Origin: Smallanthus sonchifolius
Taxonomy: Eukaryota > Streptophyta > Magnoliopsida > Asterales > Asteraceae
DNA: 64,000 nucleotides
Direction of reading: 5' to 3'
NCBI GenBank assembly: GCA_023525975.1
Contig: CM042021.1
Span: forward strand, 78,499,501 to 78,563,500
Shown here: in pieces, positions 34,543-43,621 of the stretch
How positions within the stretch are numbered: the first letter of the stretch is position 1
Layout of the letters: every line of letters begins with the position of its first letter
Program-made: the position numbers and the translations under genes
The notes under the pieces: model-generated
What the model saw: only the letters and a program-made list of their open reading frames with translations
Database searches by the model: none
Told to the model about the DNA's origin: nothing

Positions 34543-35269
34543 TGTAGAACCAAAGACTGATTGCTACCAAATTATTCTAAGTACAAATGCTGCTGATAGG
34601 CTTATCAGCAGCATTCAACACAAGTTGCTGCTGATAGGCTTATCAGCAGCATTCTGCACAAGTTGCTGCTGATAGGCTTATCAGCAGCGGTCATCCATGT
34701 TTGCTGCTGATAGGCTTACCAGCAGCAACCTTCACTCTTTGCAGCTGATAGCCTTATTCACTGAAGACCAATCGTTGCAGCTGACTATCCAGGCCAAGCG
34801 TCTCTGACACCTTTCTGCAAAAGCAACTGACAGACTCAAAGCAGAAGGAACCGCTATGGTCAACCAATGACGGACAACAATACACTTCTCCAAGCATGCA
34901 AACAATCATGAATAAAGAAAACATTTCAGTAAAGTTAACTAGATTAGCCTTTACGTGTAATGTAAATTAATAAACAAGATCAACGGCTTGTGTTCGATCT
35001 GATCCTTAGAATCAAGGGTCTGTCTTGATTCTAAGTTACTATAAATACTGAGTTACCACTTCATTGTAAGTGTGTCTCGATAGTGCTTGTAGTGCTTGTC
35101 ATACTTATTCATTGAGTTTCTCACTTGTAATCTTTGCATTCACAAAAGCTTAATACAACAGTGTTTATCAGTATTCTTTGTGTTTACTTGATTATAAATT
35201 GTGTAGTTGATTTTGTTTCCGCCAACCTCAACTAAGAACAGAACCATCTTGTATTCTCACGATCCTACA
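34543..35269 (+). repeat. 5' LTR of Copia E2
   Basis: 727 bp, from TGTAGAACCAAAGACTG to CACGATCCTACA. Four copies of a palindromic unit, TGCTGCTGATA-GGCT-TATCAGCAGCA, lie at 34589-34735 in U3. A promoter with an upstream hairpin is at 35005-35048. Confidence 0.93.
35005..35048 (+). promoter_or_regulatory. hairpin plus TATA box, Copia E2 5' LTR
   Basis: CTTAGAATCAA (35005-35015) and TTGATTCTAAG (35025-35035) form an 11-bp perfect stem with a 9-base loop. CTATAAATA starts 4 bases downstream (35039). The copy in the 3' LTR is at 42869-42912. Transcription would start near 35070. Confidence 0.7.
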
Positions 35270-35271
35270 AG

Positions 35272-35283
35272 TGGTATCAGAGC
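35272..35283 (+). other. primer binding site, initiator-Met tRNA
   Basis: TGGTATCAGAGC, an exact match to the plant initiator methionine tRNA 3' end complement, two bases after the LTR. Confidence 0.9.
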
Positions 35284-35379
35284 TTTGGCTCAGATTAAAC
35301 AAACTAACATTTGTTTAATCATCTCTGGTTCTATTCTAAACTCTCTCTTTGATCAAGTCACCCAAAATCAAAAACAAAA

Positions 35380-37389
35380 ATGGCACAAAGCAACGAGCCT
35401 AAAGACATCCTGAAGCAGCAATACGAAAACTTTGTTTGCAATGAAGGTGAGTCACTAACCAGTGTGTATAACAGGTACACTTACTTGGTAGGAGAGCTGC
35501 AGTGCTCTAAGGTGAAATTGGAGAATGAGGACATTCTCAAAAGGTTCATCAGATCTCTTCCTAGTTGCTGGACACTTTACACAGTGTCAATAAGAAGAAC
35601 TGAGAATCTAAAGACTTTGCAGATGACCGGGCTCTTTTGTATACTAAAAGCCTATGAATTAGAAATAATTCAAGACAAAGAAAGAAGCTCAAGCCATCAA
35701 TCAGCCTCGTCCTCCACCTCTCTCGCGCTTCACTCTGACCACTCTGGTCCTAGTTCAAGCGACTACTATCCTCCAGCACAAACTGCAGCCTGTGCAAATG
35801 TTGGAACTACTGACTTTGACTGGAGCTTCCAGCCTGAGGATCTTTCTACCAACAATCAAGCTCTCATGGCAGACACATCAGAGGTATCCTCTCTAACTTC
35901 AGGCACATCAGAGGTACCACCAAAGGTATATGAAAATCTATGTACTCAAGAGTGCATTGATAAGGTCCTTGGATATAGGAAACATAACCAGAAGCTCATA
36001 GATCAAAATGAAGAATTTTACCAAATGAAATCTGAATTTAAAAAGGTTGAAAATAGTTACAAGGAAAAGAATGATTGTTTAAAGAAAGAAATTTCATCAT
36101 TAAAACATGAACAAACAAACCTTGAAACTCAAATTGATGATATTCTGGTTAAGTTGAAAGCTGCAAGGGCTGAATTGGCAGACCAAAAGGTCCATGTGGA
36201 AAAATATGAATTTGCATCCAAAAAGCTGCAAAGACTTTTGGATATTCAAATCCATGAAAATGTAAAAACTGGGCTGGGATATCATACTGACCAGTATAAA
36301 ACCGTCTCACCTCCTGCTGATTACGTTGCCATCCATGAACCAAGCTTCAATCTAGCAAATCTTGACATGGCCAACCGAAATCTTTACCCTACTGTCAAAG
36401 AAATCCCTGTGCAAGAATGCACTACTTCATCAGAGACTGAGTCAACTTGCTCAGACTCCACTGAAACAAGTAATGCCTCATATCCTCCTGCCCCTCAAGT
36501 GATAGTCACTAAAGATGAAGTCCCCATTATCCCTTCAATACCAGTTCCTAAACCCTTCAAACAAATCAGAATTAGCTATCCTCCAGAAGGAAGAAAGCTA
36601 ACTATTGAAAAGGGACAGTCTTCCACCTCCACCAACTCAAAGCCTTCTTCCAATACAGTCCAGCCAAGGAAGGTGTTTGACACATATCATGCGCCTGAAG
36701 AAAGGGGTCCATATGTTCAAAAAACATTGGAAGAAGCTACTTTTGAGCACAACAAGGCTCACCCTTGGAATTTCAAAGACCTTTTCAAAAGAAAGGATTA
36801 TGTGTATCTTTCAAAGGATAAACTGGCAAAATCATGTTTTGTCTGTGGAAAATATAACCACACTGCCTGCACCTGCTTCTACTACCTACAGCAGCAAAGA
36901 AACCTCAAGCAACATGCTTTTGAGAAGACAAGGAATAACAAACAGGTAAGAAGCTTTGAAGCTAAGACAACTCAATTCAGAAAATCTCTTTCTCCACCAA
37001 GGGAGCAGTTGTCAAAACCTCAAAAATCCTGCATCATCTGTGGAGAATCAGACCACTTTGCTGCAAACTGTAAGTTCAACCCTTTCAACCAAATTCTTCA
37101 TCAAGCCCCTCAAGGACAAAGGGTAAAGAAGAATCAGCATACATCAGTTGTTAGTCCATCTAAGCCCAAGAAAACAAAGCAGAAGCCTTCAGCAGCAACC
37201 AAGTCTACTGCTGAAAAGCTAAAATCCTTCGCTGCTGGTAGTGTGAGGAAAACTAGAAAAACACCAATAATGCATTGGAAAGCCAAATTATCAGATACAA
37301 TGTCTGTTGCTGAAAAGACAAAGAAAGATGGAAAACCACCATCTCAACAATGGAAGGTAAAGAAAACACCAAGCATCATCATCGGTTAA
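35380..37389 (+). CDS. Copia E2 gag (shortened N-terminus)
   Basis: 669-residue gag, intact. The ATG follows the primer site by about 100 bases in a good context. Residues of about 10-105 hold the capsid part (FVCNEGESLTSVYNRYTYLV and ILKRFIRSLPSCW). The upstream capsid segment normal for this group is absent, so the N-terminus looks trimmed. A coiled coil spans about 205-285. Two nucleocapsid knuckles follow: CFVCGKYNHTACTC at about 486-499 and CIICGESDHFAANC at about 551-564, both C-X2-C-X4-H-X4-C. A basic tail with SAATKS ends IIIG. Gag forms the particle that packages element RNA. No protease is fused, so processing would depend on another element. Confidence 0.9.
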   Translation: MAQSNEPKDILKQQYENFVCNEGESLTSVYNRYTYLVGELQCSKVKLENEDILKRFIRSLPSCWTLYTVSIRRTENLKTLQMTGLFCILKAYELEIIQDKERSSSHQSASSSTSLALHSDHSGPSSSDYYPPAQTAACANVGTTDFDWSFQPEDLSTNNQALMADTSEVSSLTSGTSEVPPKVYENLCTQECIDKVLGYRKHNQKLIDQNEEFYQMKSEFKKVENSYKEKNDCLKKEISSLKHEQTNLETQIDDILVKLKAARAELADQKVHVEKYEFASKKLQRLLDIQIHENVKTGLGYHTDQYKTVSPPADYVAIHEPSFNLANLDMANRNLYPTVKEIPVQECTTSSETESTCSDSTETSNASYPPAPQVIVTKDEVPIIPSIPVPKPFKQIRISYPPEGRKLTIEKGQSSTSTNSKPSSNTVQPRKVFDTYHAPEERGPYVQKTLEEATFEHNKAHPWNFKDLFKRKDYVYLSKDKLAKSCFVCGKYNHTACTCFYYLQQQRNLKQHAFEKTRNNKQVRSFEAKTTQFRKSLSPPREQLSKPQKSCIICGESDHFAANCKFNPFNQILHQAPQGQRVKKNQHTSVVSPSKPKKTKQKPSAATKSTAEKLKSFAAGSVRKTRKTPIMHWKAKLSDTMSVAEKTKKDGKPPSQQWKVKKTPSIIIG

Positions 37390-37439
37390 GCTGAATGCAT
37401 CTATCTTCTATTGTAAATATGTCTGTCCCTTGTTGTAAA

Positions 37440-37760
37440 TAAAAGTTATGGGTCAGCAGCATTTTTGCCCTTCAGCTACTGACAGGTAAAAGCATCAGCA
37501 GCAAAAGTTTTGCCACTGATAGCTTTAAGTTATCAGCAGGTACATGTTTCCTGCGGATAGCTTTAAGGCTTTCAGCAGCAATTCCTTTGCTGCGGATCTT
37601 TAAACCTTTCAGCAGCAAAATCTGCTGCTGACAGACTTATCTTTCCGCAGCAACCAAGTTTGCAGCGGATAGGATTATCCATCGGCTGTAACCAATTTTG
37701 TTGCGGATACTCTTATCTTTCAGCAGCAACCAAGTTTGCTGCTGATGGGTGAACATAAGT
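37440..37760. repeat. CAGCAG palindrome-type spacer of Copia E2
   Basis: Between gag and the long ORF. Repeated units such as TTTCAGCAGCAA, TTTGCTGCTGA and TTATCAGCAGG recur every 25-35 bases on both strands. The 5' edge GTTGTAAATAAAAGTTATG matches the sequence right after RNase H in E1, which locates the pol deletion between gag and this spacer. Confidence 0.85.
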
Positions 37761-38050
37761 CTAAATTAACATTTACCCGCTGTAAAAGTAAATATCGTCA
37801 GTCTTCACCATGACTGCTCGACTGTTTTACAGCTGTAACAATGAAAAGTGAAACAGGTTGTATTGTACAAGTAGAGTTGCTTTTTTTTCGTCTGCAGTTA
37901 TATCACCAACTCAAATCATCCTTCTACCTCTTCATATTCAATTTCAAACCTAGCTCCCATCACTTTATCTCCCGTCCCCACAGCATTCAAAGCCCTCCAT
38001 AATCAACCACCATTCAAACACCCTTCTCTTTTCCCTCCAAATCCATCACA

Positions 38051-41000
38051 ATGGCAGGCGCAGACATAAACAACCCAAACGACAAGTTTGCTCCATACCA
38101 CAACCTAACTGCATACCTAATCAAGGGCAAGAAATCCGAAGGTTTCAACGGTATGATCGACTTCCTCTGTCGGTCCAAAATTTACCATGCCCTAACCGTC
38201 AACCCAACCATATATACTTCACACATGGAAGATTTTTGGAGCTCAGCCGTGTATTCTACTGAACAGGGCACTCCTCAAATCAGAGGCACATTTGACGGTA
38301 AGGAAATGATCATCACTGAAGCAAAATTCCGCCAACACCTCAAGCTTCAGGATGAAGGGGACGCCCTCTCTTACCCAAAAGACGTATACATGAGGACCTT
38401 TGTATCCATAGGGTACACTGGGAATCAAACAGAGTATACGATAGAGAAGGCACTCATGGGTCCCAAATGGAAGTATCTCTGCCACACTCTTCTCCAATGC
38501 ATATCTCAAAAGAGGAGTGGCTGGAACCAACTCAGCTCCGGACTTGCGTCGGCAGTTCACGGTATGATAACAGGAGCAGGTTTCAATTTTTCCCACCTCA
38601 TTCTTGAAGGTTTGAGATACAACCTTCAAGAAGGGGTGAAATCACAGTTCTTCATGTACCCAAGATTCTTGCAGGAAGTGTTCAATTTTGAGCACCAAGA
38701 TCTTTCAAAAACTGCAAGAATCTACTCCATACTGGGACATAAGAACAACATTTTTCAGAGCATGAGAACAGTTTCATCAAAGTTCTCAGGGGCCGATGTT
38801 CCATTGTTATCTACAATGTTGAACACACATAGTGCCCAGGGTGACAGTTCAGCAAACCCAGCTGATACTGATCCCACACCCTCCACCTCACTGCCACAAA
38901 CTCAACCTACTGTTTCCCTTGATCGAACCCCTGTGCATTCCACTGAGGATGCACAGGCACATACATTACTCACCCCCAGTTTGATTGCTCAACCGGAACA
39001 CAGGGCCCCGGTTGCAACCAAGTATACAAGGAAGAGGGGCAAGAGAACTCCTTCTTCTCTTGCCTCCAAGGCCCAAACCCAAGCCAACATCCCTCACTCA
39101 GAATCACAACATTCTAGTGAGAATATCATAAGGGAAAGCCACATTGCTAGGGAGACTCCTTCGGAAGTCTCTCTATTAGGATTAGGATCACTTCCCGGAT
39201 CCATAGAACAGCCCTTCGAGCCATTCCTCTCTTCTTTGAACTTAAGTGTAGAGGAACCTGACCAAAGTGATGTACCTTCTCCAACTACCACTATCAAGGA
39301 GGTACTGATTGGTCTTGCTTCCGAAACACCCAGCCCAAGTTCTTCACCCTTGAAGGTCCACTCTGGGAGTATTGAAAGAGTGGATGTGGACGAGGCTGTC
39401 ACTACTGCTGGTCCATCAACTGACCAGGAGGACAGTGACAACATCTTTAAGACCTCAACCATGGTAACTCACGGTGAGGGTGTTTCCTTGGAAACTCCCT
39501 TCACTGAGAGGAATCCCACGCGCCAAGAAACCACGGGTGATGGGGATGCTGAGGCTAGGCCTACGGCCCCATCTGGGTCCAAGGATTCCACAACTGTGGA
39601 TGAGGACAGACTAAAACTTCATAACATGGAATTGACGGCCAGGGTGGCTATGCTAGAGGCTGAAATGTCCAAACTAAGACACCAAGTCGCTATGCATGAA
39701 GCCCATCAATGCCCATCTCTAGCCTCTCCCTCTCTTGTATCAGTAGGCACCCAAACTAATGCTTACCTGTCTGCTGATGCAACCAAAAAGGGGGAGATGG
39801 TTTCTATGGAAGATGATACAGACAGTCTTGACGACTGGATACAGGAGCAGGCTGCCTTCCAAAGCTCACTTTATAGGCCAGCTTTTGTACAGGTCTACGA
39901 CTTTCCAGTAACAGAAGATGAAGAAGAAGAGATCTCTGAAGACTGGAAGTTGGTTGTCAGGGCTGTGGATGAAATGCTGACTGATGTTGAGAGCAAAGAT
40001 CAAACATCTACATTGGTCAGCATCATCCCTGAAGCAGCAGCCATCATAGGTTAATCCACTACCCCCCAAATCTTCAAATCTTCAAAGAAGCTAGAGTTTG
40101 ACTCTATTCTAGCTTGGGGGTATGATGGATCAGCTGAGAGGTTTTGGATTGGATGGGAGTTCAGCGGAGTAGAAGAACTGAACTGGAATTCTCTCAATGC
40201 CCTCCAAGTCCTAGAACTGCATCTAACTGACTGCATCAACACTTCAGCAGATCTCTCAGCTGAACTTGCCATTGGCAGGTTCCATGACCTGATGGAGGAT
40301 AATCTACCCAGGTTCCAAAGATTCCTACAAGCAGCACATCGGGTAGCTTATCCTGAATCCTCGGCGGCCGCAGAAAGAAGACTGACTCCTAGCAATCTTG
40401 AAATAACAAGGAGCAGTCTTCTCACTGAAGAAGAAGTTCTGGGCCTTCGAAGGTTCCTGTATGCCTTCCTAGTCAAGGACTTGGATGTGCTAGGTTGGGT
40501 GAGCACTAAGTTTCTTGACCACACTTTTCTGCTTAGCAACGGCTCCTCTCTCATCATCAACACCAGAAACATCCTTCATCTGCCCTCAGACTTTCTCTTC
40601 AAGATCTATCAGCTCAGAACCAACATCTGCAATGTCAACTCACTTGAAAGCCAGGCAATGATAGATACTGTCAGAGCCAATCTTGAACAAGTAGGAAGAA
40701 TTACTGAGGCAGTATATGTGTCAAACTCTGACACTGACACTAACTCAGCTTCCCTTCGAGTTAACATCTGCACTAGAGCTTATGAGTCAAGATCAACTAT
40801 CAAAGAAAAACTGAGAGAAATAGAAGGTCCTGAGTATCAACTTGATGAAGACGATGACCTTCCCTTATTCACATCTCAAATTGCCAATGAAGCCGAGGCA
40901 GAGATCCCAACAGCACAACAATCAGCTGTTTCTGTGATCAGTGAAGCCAGAGCAGAGGCATCCAATGTTAATAAAGGGAAGGGCATCATGACAAAAGAGG

Positions 41001-42373
41001 ATGAAGAGAGGTTGTAAAAGGAAAAGAAAGAGAAAGAAGAGAGAAGAAGGAAAAGAGAAGAAGAAGAGTTGGCTGAAGAGATGGCTCAAAAACAAAGGCA
41101 TGAAGATAGAAAGGCAGCCATACTTCTCAGACAACAAACAATCCAGCTGTATGCCAAACAACTGGATGAAATGAAGGTAAAAGTCCTTGCAGGGTCTCAA
41201 GTTGAGGAAGATGAACAACTTGCTAGACAGCTGCAGGAACAGTTTGCAAAAGAAGAAGAAGAAGAAGCTAAAGAGAAAAGGAAGGAAGATGCTAAGTTTA
41301 GAATCACTGATTCTAAATTAGCAAAAGAATTAAGGGAGGAGTGGACTGAAGCTCTGATCTCTCAAGGTGAGGATGAAGACTACCTTGAAAAACTTTCAAA
41401 CAAAGAGATCTACAGAGCCTTCATGGGTCAGCAAGGTCAGTTGGCAAAGAAGAAAAAGGCTGAAGAAGAAGAAAAAGCCAAACAACAGTCCAAAAAGACC
41501 ATTGCCTTCAATAAAAGGACCCATGAAGAAAGGAAGGTCATGATTGACTTCCTTAAGGCCAGAGGAGATAGTGGAAAGAGGCTAGGTCCTATGAATTTCA
41601 TGAACCTGCAAGCCCTCTACTTTAAAGTTAAAAAGGATGAGGAAGAAAGACTAGGGAAGAAGGGCTCCAAGAAAAGGGTACTTATCAAAGAAGATGAAGA
41701 ACCAAAGACAAAGAAACCCAAGCCTTCTCACTCACCTACCTCTTCCTCAGTCCATCATCCTTCCACTCTCCTCCCCAAACCTTCCACTCCTCCACCCAAA
41801 AAGTCCAAGTCATCCCACCCAGCTCCCACTTATCAACAGCCTCCCTTGAAGATACCCAAACCCACTCCTAAACCAGAAGACTCAAGAAATATAGTTAACT
41901 GGTTCCACAATTCACAAGATCAAGTGTTTGAGATCTTCAGGGGGAGAACTGAGAGAAGAAGATCCACTTACAGGTCTGTTGATGAGGTTCTGCAACTACC
42001 TGATTCCGACCTTCAAAGAATTTTAGAGCTGGGTGAAGCTCATGAGCCTGCAAATGAGAGTGGGAAACGTCTTGTGCTAGTAATCAAACACTACTTCAAC
42101 CCTAGCAAAGATGTGATCATAAACATCAAACCACTCAAGTCCCACTCTCCATTTGTATCCTGGACCTACAATGCTGATTTGGATGAGTTCACACTGACTG
42201 ATGTAAAGAAGCAGCAGATGAGATGTTCAAGCAAAGCAATCTACAAAATGCAACACAAAGACATCAAGACTCTGTCTGAACTTCCACTGAACAATCCCAG
42301 CAAGGATCCAAGAGGCTATGAGGTTGAAAGGATAGTCAGCCACATGCAAAAGCTTCAGCAGCAAAGTGATTAG
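38051..42373 (+). pseudogene. long extra ORF of Copia E2 (one frame, two stops)
   Basis: A single frame of about 1440 codons is interrupted only by TAA at 40052-40054 and TAA at 41015-41017. The stretch between the first stop and 40292 is open and reads FDSILAWGYDGSAERFW. Order: N-terminal globular domain (residues about 1-270, NDKFAPYHNLTAYL, MEDFWSSAVYSTEQ, FFMYPRFLQEVFN); Ser/Thr/Pro-rich linker; coiled coil near 525-565 (LHNMELTARVAMLEAEM); second globular domain (LPRFQRFLQAAHRVAYP); Lys/Glu-rich coiled coil (FMGQQGQLAKK); Pro-rich segment; C-terminal domain ending SHMQKLQQQSD. There is no signal peptide or membrane segment. Similar ORFs recur in Asteraceae Copia elements (from memory). 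Function unknown. Confidence 0.85.
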
Positions 42374-42390
42374 AAGAATTTTTAGTTGCA

Positions 42391-42407
42391 TCAGTCTAGG
42401 GGGAGTT
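42391..42407 (+). other. polypurine tract of Copia E2
   Basis: TCTAGGGGGAGTT directly before the 3' LTR start TGTAGA at 42408. The E1 equivalent differs by two bases. Confidence 0.85.
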
Positions 42408-43133
42408 TGTAGAACCAAAGACTGATTGCTACCAAATTATTCTAAGTACAAATGCTGCTAATAGGCTTATCAGCAGCATTCAACACAAGTTGCTGCTGAT
42501 AGGCTTATCAGCAGCATTCTGCACAAGTTGCTGCTGATAGGCTTATCAGCAGCGGTCATCCATGTTTGCTGCTGATAGGCTTACCAGCAGCAACCTTCAC
42601 TCTTTGCAGCTGATAGCCTTATTCACTGAAGACCAATCGTTGCAGCTGACTATCCAGGCCAAGCGCTCTGACACCTTTCTGCAAAAGCAACTGACAGACT
42701 CAAAGCAGAAGGAACCGGTATGGTCAACCAATGACGGACAACAATACACTTCTCCAAGCATGCAAACAATCATGAATAAAGAAAACGTTTCAGTAAAGTT
42801 AACTAGATTAGCCTTTACGTGTAATGTAAATTAATAAACAAGATCAACGGCTTGTGTTCGATCTGATCCTTAGAATCAAGGGTCTGTCTTGATTCTAAGT
42901 TACTATAAATACTGAGTTACCACTTCATTGTAAGTGTGTCTCGATAGTGCTTGTAGTGTTTGTCATACTTATTCATTGAGTTTCTCACTTGTAATCTTTG
43001 CATTCACAAAAGCTTAATACAACAGTGTTTATCAGTATTCTTTGTGTTTACTTGATTATAAATTGTGTAGTTGATTTTGTTTCCGCCAACCTCAACTAAG
43101 AACAGAACCATCTTGTATTCTCACGATCCTACA
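42408..43133 (+). repeat. 3' LTR of Copia E2
   Basis: 726 bp, near identical to 34543-35269. Differences seen are CTAATAGG for CTGATAGG, one T lost in AAGCGTCTC, a C-to-G change in GGAACCGCTATGG, ACATTT to ACGTTT, and one C-to-T near the R region. Confidence 0.93.
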
Positions 43134-43286
43134 GTTATTCTTCCAAGGGAGTCCGTTCAGTTCCATGCTTGCTGATTTCCAGCTCCATGTGGACACTTCC
43201 CTCTTCACTGTACTCCTGACGAGCATGAGTCCTATTACGACCTCCGGTACGGCCCCACCACGCCTTCCGCTCTTTCGTCCCACCAT
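43134..43286 (-). pseudogene. Gypsy B gag N-terminus
   Basis: Starts at the ATG at 43286 (MVGRKSGRRGGAVPEVV). It is cut at 43134 by Copia E2, and its continuation is at 34542 and below. Taken across the insertion the frame runs into AALAREFIELMKATWP. Confidence 0.75.
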
Positions 43287-43606
43287 TTCATTATATAAGA
43301 CAAGGAATCTAATGTCATCACGCTAGTTAACAAATAGAATTCAACAAGTACTACAAGATGTTAATATACACTTTTCATCTGCAATTAACCATTACACTAC
43401 CTTTTGATTTCCATTTGACCACCTTTATGATTTCATCAGAACACATGTCCTAATCTATTACTTTCTAAGGCATACTACATGAACATACTCTAATTTTTTT
43501 TTCATACCAGATGTTGTGGCTCGAGTTACCCGTACTGGCATCCGCTTTCGGTCCCATTCACAGTTTAAGTTCAGACACTGGGAGTGTCCGAATCTCTCAA
43601 CCTATT
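43287..43606 (-). other. Gypsy B leader
   Basis: About 320 bases between primer site and gag. No ORF is seen, in contrast to the 1.75-kb ORF-bearing leader of Gypsy C. Confidence 0.6.
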
Positions 43607-43619
43607 GCTCTGATACCAA
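43607..43619 (-). other. primer binding site of Gypsy B
   Basis: Minus strand TTGGTATCAGAGC, an exact initiator-Met tRNA match two bases from the LTR end. Confidence 0.88.
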
Positions 43620-43621
43620 CT

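Larger units (their letters stand above)
34543..43133 (+). mobile_element. Copia E2, young pol-less Sirevirus-like derivative
   Basis: A complete 8.6-kb element: LTRs at 34543-35269 and 42408-43133, primer site, gag, repeat spacer, a long 3' ORF and polypurine tract. A perfect target duplication GTTAT flanks it (34538-34542 and 43134-43138). The LTRs differ by about four substitutions and one indel, which gives roughly 0.2 million years at an assumed 1.3e-8 per site per year. No protease, integrase, RT or RNase H is present: gag ends IIIG-stop and the sequence passes within 40 bases into the spacer that in E1 lies 3' of RNase H. It is inserted in gag of Gypsy B and must have moved with enzymes from an autonomous relative. 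Confidence 0.92.

Noticed and set aside
34589..34735. CRISPR-like array
   Set aside because: Regular palindromic repeats, but in a plant LTR, with no unique spacers and no associated genes.
38051..42373. The env-position ORF of Copia E2 as an envelope protein
   Set aside because: No signal peptide, membrane segment or glycoprotein features. It is soluble and coiled-coil rich, so I call it unknown.
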